From: Flavobacterium sp. CF108
GTDB taxonomy: Bacteria > Bacteroidota > Bacteroidia > Flavobacteriales > Flavobacteriaceae
NCBI RefSeq assembly: GCF_900129795.1
Contig: NZ_FQWW01000004.1
Location: 434,001-498,000, forward strand
DNA: 64,000 nucleotides
Direction of reading: 5' to 3'
Shown here: piece by piece, positions 16,817 to 25,965 of the stretch
Position numbering within the stretch: the first letter of the stretch is position 1
How the letters are laid out: every line of letters starts with the position of its first letter
The notes under the pieces: model-generated
Told to the model about the DNA's origin: nothing
The model's input: only the letters and a program-made list of their open reading frames with translations
Databases searched by the model: none
Program-made: the position numbers and the translations under genes

Positions 16817-17347
16817 ATGAAAAAAGTTATTACATTATTGTTTTTAGTATCATTCGGATTTATTCATGCGCAGAAAGCTTTTACAGGTAAAGGCGATATG
16901 AGAGTAAACGTAGGTGCTAATTTACAAGATGGAGGTTCAGGAATTCAGGGGTCTATTGATTTTGGTTTAGGAGAAAATTTCTCTTTCGGATTTGTTTCTA
17001 GTTATTTACTTGGAGTAGATAATTTTAATGGTTTCTACCACGGAGGCCCAACTTACTACACTGATCACAAACCAGAATTTCAAGATCGTTTTGATGCAAA
17101 AGCTAGAATTAATGCTAATTTAAGCAGCGTTATTGGTGTTGAACAATTAGATGTTTACCCGGGTTTAAGTTTAGGTTTACGTAACTTTGGAGGACACATT
17201 GGCGGACGTTACTTTTTTACTGACGGATTTGGTGTGTTTACAGAACTTGGTTTTCCAATTGCAAAATATAGTAATGAGAAAGATATGTTCGATCATTTAA
17301 ACAATCAAGTTACTTTTAGTTTAGGAGCTTCTTTCAATTTGAACTAG
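16817..17347 (+). CDS. Secreted beta-rich protein, probable small outer-membrane barrel (DUF6646-like)
   Basis: 176 residues with a clear signal peptide (MKKVITLLFLVSFGFIHAQ). The mature part is glycine-rich with alternating hydrophobic strands (GIQGSIDFGLGENFSFGFVSSY, LGLRNFGGHIGGRYFFTDGFGVFTELGF) and ends in a strand with aromatic/hydrophobic alternation, VTFSLGASFNLN, as in outer-membrane beta barrels. I recall a Flavobacteriia-specific family of this type (DUF6646) but could not check it. Function unknown. Confidence 0.75.
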   Translation: MKKVITLLFLVSFGFIHAQKAFTGKGDMRVNVGANLQDGGSGIQGSIDFGLGENFSFGFVSSYLLGVDNFNGFYHGGPTYYTDHKPEFQDRFDAKARINANLSSVIGVEQLDVYPGLSLGLRNFGGHIGGRYFFTDGFGVFTELGFPIAKYSNEKDMFDHLNNQVTFSLGASFNLN

Positions 17348-17421
17348 GTTTTAAACGCAAAGATTTACGCTAAGTTTGCCGTTTTAATCTCGCAAAGACG
17401 CGGAGTCGCAAAGTTTTATAA

Positions 17422-17447
17422 AAAAACCGCTCGATTGAGCGGTTTTT
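17422..17447. terminator. Bidirectional intrinsic terminator
   Basis: The perfect 11-bp stem AAAAACCGCTC / GAGCGGTTTTT with a 4-base loop and T-tracts on both strands separates the convergent outer-membrane protein and SAM-hydrolase genes. Confidence 0.87.
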
Positions 17448-17474
17448 CTTTTTTTATATAAAAATAACTTGAGC

Positions 17475-18362
17475 TTATTTGCTTAACAAAATACTCCAGT
17501 CTGCTCCGCTGTAAATTTTATGTTTTGCTGAGAAACTGCCTTGATTTACGGCCAATGAAAAGTTCAAAAGACTATTGAAATATGTAACATCAGTTCCTAC
17601 CGGAACTTCTCCAAAAGTATTTACCAGTTTTAGCTTTCCTTCGTAAGCTCTTTTAGTTCCGTTAAAAATCTGGATTTTAACAAAATCCCCTGCTTTTAAA
17701 TCAAGATTAGCAAAAGTCTTTTTATCAATATTTGTCCAAACGTTTCCGTATTGAATATCCAGAATTGGAATTCCGCCTTTTATAACGCCGTTTTCAAATA
17801 CTGGTTTTTGGTAATCAATTTTAACTACTTCACTTGGTAATTTTGGTCCAACTTCTTCAAAAGTAATTGTTTTTGATGCTAAACGTGCTCCGGTAAAAGC
17901 ATATACATCACGTCCGTGAAACGTATACGATTCATTTGAATTTTGACGACGGTTTTTTACCTCATCGATTTCACGAACTTCCTGAATTCCTAATTGTTCT
18001 GCAATTAAAGTCAAAGTTCCGTTATCCGGAGTTACAAAATAATGCCCTGATTTTGTCAATAAAACTACTGAATGTCTTGCAGTACCAACTCCCGGATCAC
18101 AAACCGAAACAAAAACAGTTCCCGTTGGGTAATATTGAGCAGTCTGAGACAAACGATATGCTGCTTCCCAAATATTAAAAGCCGGAATTTCGTGTGTTAA
18201 GTCAAATATTTTCAAATCGGTTGAAACACCCATTGCAACACCTTTCATGGCAGAAACTGCTCCATCTTTCAAACCAAAATCTGATTGAAAAACCAATACA
18301 TTATTTTGCGAAAAACCATTAAATGTAATAGCAAGCAAAAAAAGTAATACTCTTAATTTCAT
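17475..18362 (-). CDS. SAM hydrolase / SAM hydroxide adenosyltransferase family protein (DUF62), exported
   Basis: About 295 residues. The mature N-terminus (VLVFQSDFGLKDGAVSAMKG) and the stretches VCDPGVGTARHSVV and FVTPDNGTLTLIAEQLG match the DUF62 family, which hydrolyses S-adenosylmethionine to adenosine and methionine and is related to fluorinase. The ATG at 18362 is chosen because it starts a signal peptide (MKLRVLLFLLAITFNGFSQ), while the longer frame to 18437 would include a promoter element at 18385-18392. A signal peptide on a SAM-using enzyme is unusual and suggests a periplasmic substrate other than cytosolic SAM. Confidence 0.83.
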   Translation of the reverse strand: MKLRVLLFLLAITFNGFSQNNVLVFQSDFGLKDGAVSAMKGVAMGVSTDLKIFDLTHEIPAFNIWEAAYRLSQTAQYYPTGTVFVSVCDPGVGTARHSVVLLTKSGHYFVTPDNGTLTLIAEQLGIQEVREIDEVKNRRQNSNESYTFHGRDVYAFTGARLASKTITFEEVGPKLPSEVVKIDYQKPVFENGVIKGGIPILDIQYGNVWTNIDKKTFANLDLKAGDFVKIQIFNGTKRAYEGKLKLVNTFGEVPVGTDVTYFNSLLNFSLAVNQGSFSAKHKIYSGADWSILLSK

Positions 18363-18384
18363 TTTTTCTCTTTTTAAATTTACG

Positions 18385-18392
18385 CAAAGATA
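18385..18392 (-). promoter_or_regulatory. Likely -7 element of the SAM-hydrolase gene, supports its start
   Basis: Minus-strand TATCTTTG, an exact TAnnTTTG match 22 bases before the ATG at 18362. It lies inside the longer open frame and so argues against the upstream start. Confidence 0.5.
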
Positions 18393-18514
18393 TTTCATTA
18401 AAACCAAAAATTGATATGCATATCTTAGAAAAAACAAGATTATATAAATTGATTTTAGTTTTTTACAATTACATTTGCATTTTATTCTTTATCCTATATA
18501 AATAGTAGGTAATT

Positions 18515-18522
18515 TATTTTTG
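18515..18522 (+). promoter_or_regulatory. Likely -7 promoter element of the TonB receptor gene
   Basis: TATTTTTG matches TAnnTTTG 28 bases before the ATG at 18551. No clear -33 TTG. Confidence 0.4.
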
Positions 18523-18550
18523 CCTTTCTTTTATTTCAAACCATTTTATT

Positions 18551-21205
18551 ATGAGAAACCAACTAAAATTTATTATAACTCTCGTTCTCACTTTGTCGAG
18601 CAGTTTGTTTTTTGCCCAAAATCATGAAATCAACGGAACCATTACAACCGAAACAGGAATTCCGTTAGAATTTGCGACAATTCTTGTAAAAGGTTCTCAA
18701 ATAAGTACTGCAAGCGATGCGTTAGGGAGATTTAAAATTCAATCTCCTGTAAATAATCCAACACTTATTGTATCGCTATTTGGCTATCAAACCAGAGAAA
18801 TTGTGACAAAAGATCATTTTGTAGATATTCAGCTGGTTTTAGAAAATAATAGTTTAGATGAAATTGTGGTTGTTGGAAGCAGAAACCCAAAGAAAAGCAA
18901 ATTAGAAACAGCAGTTCCTGTTGATGTTGTAAATCTGGCAAAAATCAGAAATACAACACCTCAGACTACAACAAATGATATTTTAACTTATTTGATTCCG
19001 TCTTTTAATTCAAACAGACAATCTTCTGCAGATGGTACAGAACATATCGATCCGGCCTCTTTAAGAGGTTTAGGACCAGATCAGGTTTTGGTTTTAATTA
19101 ATGGAAAAAGAAGACATACAACTTCTTTGGTAAATTATCAAAATACGGTTGGAAACGGTTCTGTTGGTACAGATTTGAGTGCGATTCCAGCTTCGGCAAT
19201 TAAACGAATTGAAGTTTTGCGTGATGGAGCTGCGGCACAATATGGATCTGATGCTATTGCGGGAGTTATAAATTTGATTTTGAAAGATAATGCCGGTTTA
19301 GAAGCAAATGCTACTTATGGTTCGACATCGAGAGATGATGGACAAACGACCAATTTAAACCTGAATTATGGAACAAAAATTGGAAACAAAGGCGGTTTTA
19401 TCAATTTTACTGGTGAATTTAATGATCGCCAAAAAACGAATCGTTCTCAAAATCATAATCTTATTATTTTTGATCAATCGGCACAAGGAAATTTCTTTGC
19501 TTATGAATATGCAGATGATCCGGCTCAGTCACGTCAAATTGATGATAATTTGTTAGCTCAAAATGGTTTAAAGCGTGATGATTTCAATTTCCAGATTGGT
19601 GATGCTAAAATCCAGAATTTACAAGGTTTTTTTAATGCTTCAATTCCGTTAAACGATCAAATCGAATTTTATGCTTCGGGAGGTGTGAGCCACAGAAAAG
19701 GAACGGGGTACGGTTTTAGACGTTTACCAAGTGAAACTGAAAGTGTTGTGGCTTCTATTTTTCCATTTGGATTTCAGCCTGAATTGAACTCTGTTGTAAC
19801 AGATCTTTCGTCATCTTTTGGTTTCAAATTTAAATTTGGCGAATGGAAACTGGATTTGAGCAATACTATTGGTGAAAACAAATTTGTTTATGATGTTTCA
19901 AACACAAACAACTTTTCTTTAGGAGATGCAAGCCCAACAGAATTTAGAGCGGGAAATCATTCTTTTCTTCAAAATACTGTAAATGCAGATATTTCGAGAT
20001 TGTATAAAGATATTTTCAGCGGATTGAATGTTGCTTTTGGTGCTGAATACAGATATGAAAAATACAAAATTGTTCCCGGTGAAGAAGCTTCTTATATCAA
20101 CGGCGGCGCACAATCTTTTCCTGGGTTTTCTCCTTTGAATGAAGTGAACGAAGACAGAAACAGCGTGGGCGTTTATGCTGATGTTGAAGCTGATATTACG
20201 GATAAATTCTTGGTTGGAATTGCCGGACGTTATGAAGATTATACTGATTTTGGAAATACTATTAATGGAAAATTATCTCTGAGATATAAAATTCTGGACA
20301 ATCTTTTTGTTCGTGGAGCGATCAGTTCCGGCTTTAGAGCGCCTTCTCTGCATCAGCAATATTTCAATAATATCGCAACAGATGTTGTTGACGGGGAACT
20401 TTTGAATTCGGGTATTTTTAGAAATGATAGTGATGTGGCGAAACAACTTGGAATTCCGAAATTGAAAGAAGAAACTTCGAGAAATTATAGTGCTGGTGTT
20501 GTTTTTTCTCCAACTAAACAATTGCATATTACGGCTGATTATTACCATATCAGAATTGATAACAGAATTATCTTAACTGGAAATTTAGGAAATGATGCAT
20601 ATGGAGAACCTGTTCCTGAACTTCGTAATTTGTTTGCTCAATATGGCGCGCAAACAGGTCGTTTCTTTACAAATGCAATTAATACTACTACAAATGGTCT
20701 TGACGTTGTTATCGATTATGATTTAAATGCCGGACGTGGTAAACTGAATCTTTCGTTATTGTATAATTACAACAACAACCAGGTTGATAATCAATTGAAC
20801 AATATTCCGTCGATATTTATTGGTCAGGAAGATGTGTATTACGGTCCGCAGGAAAGAAGTTTGATCGAATCGAATACGCCTAAACATAAAGGAACATTTG
20901 CTGTAAACTACAATATCGACAAATGGAACTTTTTATTGAGAAATACTTATTTTGGTGAGGTTGTTCGTGATGGTTTCCCTTTTGGAGGAATCCAAAGACA
21001 CAACGGAAAAGTGGTTACTGATTTGACAATTGCTTATAAAATAACGCCAAAACTTCAGTTTGCTTTGGGCGCAAATAACTTATTTGATGTTTTCCCGGAT
21101 AAACAAATTTATGAGAATAGTTATTTCGGAGTGTTTAAATATGCACCAGTTCAAATGGGAACTACTGGAGCTTACTATTTCGGAAGAATGAGTTTTAGTT
21201 TGTAG
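18551..21205 (+). CDS. TonB-dependent outer-membrane receptor
   Basis: 884 residues. Signal peptide (residues 1-22), then a carboxypeptidase-regulatory-like domain (INGTITTETGIPLEFATILVKG, to about residue 100), a TonB-box-like stretch (LDEIVVVGSR), the plug domain (SLRGLGPDQVLVLINGKRRHTTSLV, RIEVLRDGAAAQYGSDAIAGVINLILK) and a long beta barrel ending in YYFGRMSFSL with a terminal aromatic-type strand. It imports a ligand across the outer membrane using TonB energy. No SusD partner is nearby, so it is not a SusCD pair. The ligand is unknown. It converges on the M4 protease gene. Confidence 0.9.
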   Translation: MRNQLKFIITLVLTLSSSLFFAQNHEINGTITTETGIPLEFATILVKGSQISTASDALGRFKIQSPVNNPTLIVSLFGYQTREIVTKDHFVDIQLVLENNSLDEIVVVGSRNPKKSKLETAVPVDVVNLAKIRNTTPQTTTNDILTYLIPSFNSNRQSSADGTEHIDPASLRGLGPDQVLVLINGKRRHTTSLVNYQNTVGNGSVGTDLSAIPASAIKRIEVLRDGAAAQYGSDAIAGVINLILKDNAGLEANATYGSTSRDDGQTTNLNLNYGTKIGNKGGFINFTGEFNDRQKTNRSQNHNLIIFDQSAQGNFFAYEYADDPAQSRQIDDNLLAQNGLKRDDFNFQIGDAKIQNLQGFFNASIPLNDQIEFYASGGVSHRKGTGYGFRRLPSETESVVASIFPFGFQPELNSVVTDLSSSFGFKFKFGEWKLDLSNTIGENKFVYDVSNTNNFSLGDASPTEFRAGNHSFLQNTVNADISRLYKDIFSGLNVAFGAEYRYEKYKIVPGEEASYINGGAQSFPGFSPLNEVNEDRNSVGVYADVEADITDKFLVGIAGRYEDYTDFGNTINGKLSLRYKILDNLFVRGAISSGFRAPSLHQQYFNNIATDVVDGELLNSGIFRNDSDVAKQLGIPKLKEETSRNYSAGVVFSPTKQLHITADYYHIRIDNRIILTGNLGNDAYGEPVPELRNLFAQYGAQTGRFFTNAINTTTNGLDVVIDYDLNAGRGKLNLSLLYNYNNNQVDNQLNNIPSIFIGQEDVYYGPQERSLIESNTPKHKGTFAVNYNIDKWNFLLRNTYFGEVVRDGFPFGGIQRHNGKVVTDLTIAYKITPKLQFALGANNLFDVFPDKQIYENSYFGVFKYAPVQMGTTGAYYFGRMSFSL

Positions 21206-21211
21206 AATTTT

Positions 21212-21481
21212 AACGCAGAGAGCGCTAAGGTTTTTCGCAAAGTTCGTAGGGATTTTTATTTCTGAATGAAAGAATCTCGCAAAGTCGCAAAGTTTTTATT
21301 AATTGCCTCCTGCTTTAGCTGGAGGAAGGATAAGAGATTACACAAAAGGGCTTTAGCCAAACAAATTACTGTTTGGCTAAAGCCTTTTTACTTTGCGACT
21401 TTGCGACTTTGCGAGATTCTTTCATAAAGCTTAAAAAAAACCTCTGCAAACTTTGCGAAAAACCTTAGCGCTCTCTGCGTT
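21212..21481. repeat. Large nested inverted repeat (270 bp) between convergent genes
   Basis: The outer arms 21212-21244 and 21449-21481 are a perfect 33-base inverted repeat. Inside lie second arms (21268-21292 and 21391-21423) that match over 25 bases, the right one having one extra 8-base TCGCAAAG unit. The core has a small hairpin (CCTCCTGCTTTAGCTGGAGG) and a strong stem, AAAAGGGCTTTAGCCAAAC facing its complement (21344-21389). The core is related to the palindromes at 48545-48661. The core hairpin with its T-run may serve as the 3' end of the TonB receptor transcript. This repeat accounts for the gene-free stretch 21206-21561. Confidence 0.85.
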
Positions 21482-21518
21482 AAAAATCTCTGCGCCATTT
21501 GCGGTAAAAAAAGAAAAA

Positions 21519-21539
21519 AGCCCCGCAAATTGCGAGGCC
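21519..21539 (-). terminator. Probable terminator of the M4 protease gene
   Basis: On the minus strand GCCTCGCAA faces TTGCGGGGC (stem with one G-T pair), followed by a run of T, 23 bases after the protease stop codon. Confidence 0.65.
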
Positions 21540-21561
21540 TCTTATCTACTAATTCGGGTTT

Positions 21562-24333
21562 TTATTTTTTAGCAAATTTTTTCACGATTTTCTTATCGCC
21601 GTTATTTAATTCGATAAGATAAATTCCTGTACTTAATTTACTTACATCAATTGCACCTGCAACTTGTCCTGAACCAAGCTGCTGTCCTAATGAATTTAAG
21701 ATTTTATATGAATACCCATTTTCTTCTGAAATTGAAACGTTTAATTCGCTTTCAACCGGATTTGGATACACTGCAAAACCAGCCGGTGCAGTAGTTTCAA
21801 CTAATCCTGCTGTGATTTCTTCTGCTGCAACTGTTCCAGAAGCTGTAATGTTTATAGAGTAATCTTCAACTTGTCCGTAAGAGAAACTTTCACAAGCAGT
21901 TGGAACTCCATTATATTTCAAAGAAACTCTTAATTTAGTTGTTCCTAAAGCTGCTGTAGCCGGAATTGTAATTGTCCCTGTTACCGGAGTTGTTTTTGAT
22001 GCTGTTTTTGTCCACACCGTTTCTCCAGAATCTGAAAAATCTCCATCTTGGTTATAATCGATGAATACTCCGTATCCTTCATTATAAACAGTTGATGTCC
22101 AAGTTGGTGTAATTGTAATAGTATAGGCAGTTCCTCTTGCTGCATTTGTAGAAATAGCACTATAGTTTTCGTAACCTGTTGTTGCTGTAGAAGTATTATT
22201 GATTGTTCCGAAAACAACTTTACCAATTCTTTCATCAGTTGCGTCGTTTCCTTGAGATGAACAATATGTTACAGAAGTTGTTGTTGTGGTTACGTTTACT
22301 GTATTACTTGCTGCAGAAATATTTCCGGCAGCATCTTTAGCTTTTACGCTGAAAGTATAAGCTGTTGAAGGTGTTAATCCAGTTACTGTGTATGAAGTTG
22401 TAGTTGAAGAACCTTTTAGCGTTGTTCCTTGGTAAATATCATATCCGGTAACGGCTACATTATCTGTAGAAGCTGTCCAAGTTAAGTTTGTAGTAGTTCC
22501 AGTTGTTCCAGAAGCTGCTAAACTAGTTGGTGCAGATGGTGCAATTGTATCAGAACCTCCTCCAGAATATGCAGCTCCAACTCCTACTGCGTAAAATGCA
22601 TTTGTTGTTGCAATAACTTCTGCAGAACCAGCTCCGTATAAATCTATAGCCGATTGTATTCCGTAAGTTCTTGCATTAGCATAAGTTGAGTTTGCTCCTA
22701 AATAGAAATCTTCTAAACGGAAAGCAATTTTTTCTGCTTTATCAATAGTGATTCCAGTTACATTGTAAGCGTTTCCAATATCATTCGTTCCTGATTTACC
22801 TACTGATAAGATATAAAACCAATGGTTTAAAACTCCAGAATTCGTATGAACTCCACATTGGTCGTTATTGTTTGTTGGTGTACAGTTTACATTAACCCAA
22901 TTCGTTCCTCCGTAAGTATCCGGCTGCCCTTCTGCATTTGGATCGCTCATAGAACGCAATGCTACATGCCCGCTTCTTCTTTCAATATCTTCACCAACCA
23001 GCCAGATTGATTTTGTTGGCGCTGAATGATATTCAATACAAGCTGCCCAAATATCAGAGAAAGCTTCGTTCATAGCTCCAGACTCTTTTTGGTACGCTAA
23101 GTTTGCTGTATAAGTACATACGGCATGACCTATTTCGTGACCTGCAACGTCAAGTGAAGTTAAAATATCGAATCCTCCGGTACCGCTTCCATCTCCGTAA
23201 GTCATAACACTTCCGTTCCAGAAAGCATTATTATTGCTTGAATATCCAGCAGCAATTAAATTATAATGCACGTAGCTTTTAATTTTTGCACCAGCATTGT
23301 CAAAACTGTTTCTTCCATGAACAGCTGACCAATAATCATATGTCATTTCAGCTCCCCAATGTGCATCAAGTGCTCCATTGTCTTTGTTGGTGTTGTTATA
23401 TTCTATCCAGTTATTATCTACATCAGAAAAATTTGTTGTTGGATAAGTCGCCGTTCTCGCAGAATTATAGGTTTGGATTCCTAAACCACGAGTACCATCC
23501 AGTAAAATATAAGATGAACCGTTTAACGTAGTTTGAATGGTCTGCGTTCCGCTGTAACGTGTTGCTGCATTCGCTGCAACGAATGCCATTTTTGAAGCGG
23601 CTTCATTTTTAGCAGAATTTGAAACCTTACTTCCGTGAACATTGTCGTTCAAGTGTTTTATAGTGGCATTATAAAACAATGCTTTTCCAGTTTCAGCATC
23701 AATGTAAAGATCTCCGCGGCTTAATGGTTTTGTCGCATAAATGTCAAATTTATAAGCTAAACGAACTTTATCGCTTCCTCTTTTTTGACCTTGCTGTTCC
23801 ATATCCGGAAGCAGAACCAGTTCTCCTTTTGGTTTTTCATAACCCAGTTCGCGTGCGTCTTGCGGTTTGTCCCAAAGGTATTCGGTTGCGCGGGTATAAC
23901 CCAATGCTTTATTAAAAGCATCTTGCGCAGAAAGTGACGGAGCAAGTTTCACATTTTCAATGTTATAGAATTCACCGTTCATCGAAACTAATTTTCCATC
24001 TTTTGAATGCAAAGTATAATTAGCAAATTCTACTTTAATTCCTTGTTCATACAATTGAAATTTTTCATGCGTGTAACCTTGTTTATCCGATTCTGTTTTA
24101 ATTTTTGTGAAGGATTGAGAATCTTTTAAACCTAATTGTTCTTTAAAAACCTTTTGTGATTCTGAACTTTTATAACTTGAAAGTTCATTAAACTTAATTA
24201 AGTTCGGCTGTCCGTTTTCTGAAACGCTTTTCTCCTCTACACGTTTGTCATCTTTTTGGACTTGTGCAAAGGCAGAAAAAGAAAAACTAAGAACAATTGC
24301 GGTCACAATAATCTTTGGTAATTTTTTTTTCAT
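21562..24333 (-). CDS. Secreted thermolysin-like (M4) metalloprotease with T9SS C-terminal sorting domain
   Basis: 923 residues. Signal peptide (1-24), FTP/PepSY-type propeptide (about 40-220), M4 catalytic domain (about 260-590) with the zinc motif HEIGHAVC and the third ligand in GAMNEAFSDIWAA, a fibronectin type III domain (about 600-690), a GEVED-type domain (YGVFIDYNQDGDFSDSGE to QVEDYSINI), and a C-terminal type A sorting domain (FAVYPNPVESELNVSI to KIVKKFAKK). The last domain directs export across the outer membrane by the type IX system. The propeptide inhibits and chaperones the enzyme until secreted. It acts outside the cell on proteins. Monocistronic. Confidence 0.93.
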   Translation of the reverse strand: MKKKLPKIIVTAIVLSFSFSAFAQVQKDDKRVEEKSVSENGQPNLIKFNELSSYKSSESQKVFKEQLGLKDSQSFTKIKTESDKQGYTHEKFQLYEQGIKVEFANYTLHSKDGKLVSMNGEFYNIENVKLAPSLSAQDAFNKALGYTRATEYLWDKPQDARELGYEKPKGELVLLPDMEQQGQKRGSDKVRLAYKFDIYATKPLSRGDLYIDAETGKALFYNATIKHLNDNVHGSKVSNSAKNEAASKMAFVAANAATRYSGTQTIQTTLNGSSYILLDGTRGLGIQTYNSARTATYPTTNFSDVDNNWIEYNNTNKDNGALDAHWGAEMTYDYWSAVHGRNSFDNAGAKIKSYVHYNLIAAGYSSNNNAFWNGSVMTYGDGSGTGGFDILTSLDVAGHEIGHAVCTYTANLAYQKESGAMNEAFSDIWAACIEYHSAPTKSIWLVGEDIERRSGHVALRSMSDPNAEGQPDTYGGTNWVNVNCTPTNNNDQCGVHTNSGVLNHWFYILSVGKSGTNDIGNAYNVTGITIDKAEKIAFRLEDFYLGANSTYANARTYGIQSAIDLYGAGSAEVIATTNAFYAVGVGAAYSGGGSDTIAPSAPTSLAASGTTGTTTNLTWTASTDNVAVTGYDIYQGTTLKGSSTTTSYTVTGLTPSTAYTFSVKAKDAAGNISAASNTVNVTTTTTSVTYCSSQGNDATDERIGKVVFGTINNTSTATTGYENYSAISTNAARGTAYTITITPTWTSTVYNEGYGVFIDYNQDGDFSDSGETVWTKTASKTTPVTGTITIPATAALGTTKLRVSLKYNGVPTACESFSYGQVEDYSINITASGTVAAEEITAGLVETTAPAGFAVYPNPVESELNVSISEENGYSYKILNSLGQQLGSGQVAGAIDVSKLSTGIYLIELNNGDKKIVKKFAKK

Positions 24334-24606
24334 AATAAGTGGGGGTTTTAGTTTGGTTAAAAATAATTTTTGAAATCAATTAAAGTAAGTAAATACTTAA
24401 ATTTGAGATAAAAGTATTTTAATTTTGTTAGATAATCGATGAAATTTGCCGTTAATCGATAAAATGCAACATTTTTTACATAAATTTAACTTTTATATAA
24501 CAAAGTATAAGAATTCAGCAGCTAAATTGTCCGAAAATTAACATATCAATTATTTTTAATGTACTGAAATACAGACAAAAGGCTTTAAATAGGTCAAAAT
24601 AGAAAT
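24334..24606. other. Gene-free AT-rich spacer upstream of the M4 protease
   Basis: This stretch holds the leader of the protease gene and no frame worth calling. An imperfect repeat pair (GATAATCGATGAAATTTGCC and TTAATCGATAAAATGCAAC, around 24430-24470) is visible. I found no exact TAnnTTTG element near the protease start. Confidence 0.4.
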
Positions 24607-24607
24607 A

Positions 24608-24635
24608 AAAAAACCGCCTTTTTGGGCGGTTTTTT
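24608..24635. terminator. Intrinsic terminator, strong stem with T-tract
   Basis: AAAAAACCGCC / GGCGGTTTTTT with a 6-base loop, immediately downstream of the small membrane-protein gene on the minus strand (stop at 24661). Confidence 0.85.
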
Positions 24636-24660
24636 TTATTTCTTATATATGAACAAATGG

Positions 24661-25101
24661 TTATACTCTGGAAAATTTTCTTTTTAATCTAACAATAAAC
24701 TCTTTCAAGGTAATATCATCATCTTGATCTGAATAATCTTCGACTAATTCTGAAATATCCTTTTTTCTATAAGGAAGAAATAAGAAGAAAATCGAACTAT
24801 CCGAATTATTTGTTGTTGCATTTGGAAACATAACCAATAAGTAATAGAAAACCAAAAGTCTAACAAACACAAAAATCTTTCGAAAACCTTTATTTAAATC
24901 ATATTTATTATTTTCCCTTACAGCTTTAATAGTAAAATAAATCAGTTGAACGATAAAAAGTGGTATAAGAAAGTCTGATAGATGATATACTAAACTGTAG
25001 CTATTAATTAAAAACATTAACAACACTATTATAATCGAAATGGTCATATTTGCTATAAAAAAATAGCTTCCCCATTTAATATCTATTTCAAACTTTTCCA
25101 A
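24661..25101 (-). CDS. Hypothetical membrane protein with acidic then basic C-terminal tail
   Basis: 146 residues with three hydrophobic segments (about 14-34, 42-60 and 76-94), followed by a soluble tail with an acidic patch (ELVEDYSDQDDD) and a basic end (RLKRKFSRV). No family is recognised. Flanked by terminators on both sides (24608-24635 and 25171-25200), so it is an independent unit. No start alternative upstream. Confidence 0.6.
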   Translation of the reverse strand: MEKFEIDIKWGSYFFIANMTISIIIVLLMFLINSYSLVYHLSDFLIPLFIVQLIYFTIKAVRENNKYDLNKGFRKIFVFVRLLVFYYLLVMFPNATTNNSDSSIFFLFLPYRKKDISELVEDYSDQDDDITLKEFIVRLKRKFSRV

Positions 25102-25170
25102 ATGTGTTTTTTTTAATTCACAGCAAAACTAAATAAAGATTACTTGTTATTTAGTCTCAAAGGATAAAAA

Positions 25171-25200
25171 AAGAGAATCTTCAATAATGAAGATTCTCTT
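25171..25200. terminator. Terminator of the CoA-transferase operon
   Basis: A perfect 13-bp stem, AAGAGAATCTTCA / TGAAGATTCTCTT, with a 4-base loop and flanking A/T runs, 28 bases after the scoB stop codon (minus strand). Confidence 0.8.
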
Positions 25201-25227
25201 TTATATAAATTAATTGGAAGATTAAAA

Positions 25228-25884
25228 TCAGATCTCCATTTCGGGAATTTCACCTTCAATTATCAAATCTGCTTCGGTTGAAGCGATAATATGCTCCACA
25301 GAAATACCTGGCGCTCGTTCTAAGAGCTTAAAACCCTTTTCTGTTACTTCTAGAACTGCAAGTTCTGTTACAATCTTTTTAACGCATCCTACGCCTGTTA
25401 GTGGCAAAGTACATTTTTTTAAGATTTTAGATTCTCCTGCTTTGTTCACGTGCATCATCGCAACGATTATATTTTCGGCGGAAGCCACTAAATCCATTGC
25501 ACCTCCCATTCCTTTTACCATTTTTCCCGGAATCTTCCAGTTTGCGATATCTCCGTTTTCAGAAACTTCCATTGCGCCTAAAATCGTTAAATCTACTTTT
25601 TGGCTTCGGATCATTCCGAAACTAAAAGCGGAATCAAAGAAACTTGCTCCCGGCAATGTTGTAATGGTTTGTTTTCCTGCATTGATAATATCAGCGTCTT
25701 CTTCTCCGGCAAAAGGAAAAGGTCCCATTCCTAAAACTCCGTTTTCACTTTGAAATTCAACGGCAATATCTTCCCGAACATAATTCGCAACCAAAGTTGG
25801 AATTCCAATTCCAAGGTTTACAAAATATCGATCTTTAACTTCTTTTGCAATTCTCTTCGCTATATCTTCTTTACTAAGTGCCAT
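25228..25884 (-). CDS. scoB: 3-oxoacid CoA-transferase, subunit B
   Basis: 218 residues. The opening RIAKEVKDRYFVNLGIGIPTLVANYV and the motif FQSENGVLGMGPFP, with the catalytic Glu of SENG that forms the CoA-thioester adduct, are diagnostic for the beta subunit. With subunit A, it moves CoA from succinyl-CoA (or acetyl-CoA) to a 3-oxo acid such as acetoacetate. The acid specificity cannot be settled by eye. Second gene of a two-gene operon, 81 bases after scoA. The gap contains short ATTATCTAATTA repeats. Confidence 0.92.
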   Translation of the reverse strand: MALSKEDIAKRIAKEVKDRYFVNLGIGIPTLVANYVREDIAVEFQSENGVLGMGPFPFAGEEDADIINAGKQTITTLPGASFFDSAFSFGMIRSQKVDLTILGAMEVSENGDIANWKIPGKMVKGMGGAMDLVASAENIIVAMMHVNKAGESKILKKCTLPLTGVGCVKKIVTELAVLEVTEKGFKLLERAPGISVEHIIASTEADLIIEGEIPEMEI

Positions 25885-25965
25885 ATTTTTTTATGTGTCA
25901 ATTAGAAATTTGATAATTAGATAATGGTTATAATTATCTAATTAACAAATTATCTCATTATCTAA

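Noticed and set aside
17475-18362. Fluorinase or chlorinase of a halogenation pathway
   Set aside because: The DUF62 family is mostly SAM hydrolase, and there is no accompanying biosynthetic gene.
18551-21205. SusC/SusD polysaccharide-utilisation pair
   Set aside because: No SusD-like lipoprotein or glycoside hydrolase is encoded next to it, and it is shorter than typical SusC.
24440-24480. Half-site TGCAACATTTTTT as a fourth metal-regulator box
   Set aside because: Only one arm matches and no inverted partner is present.
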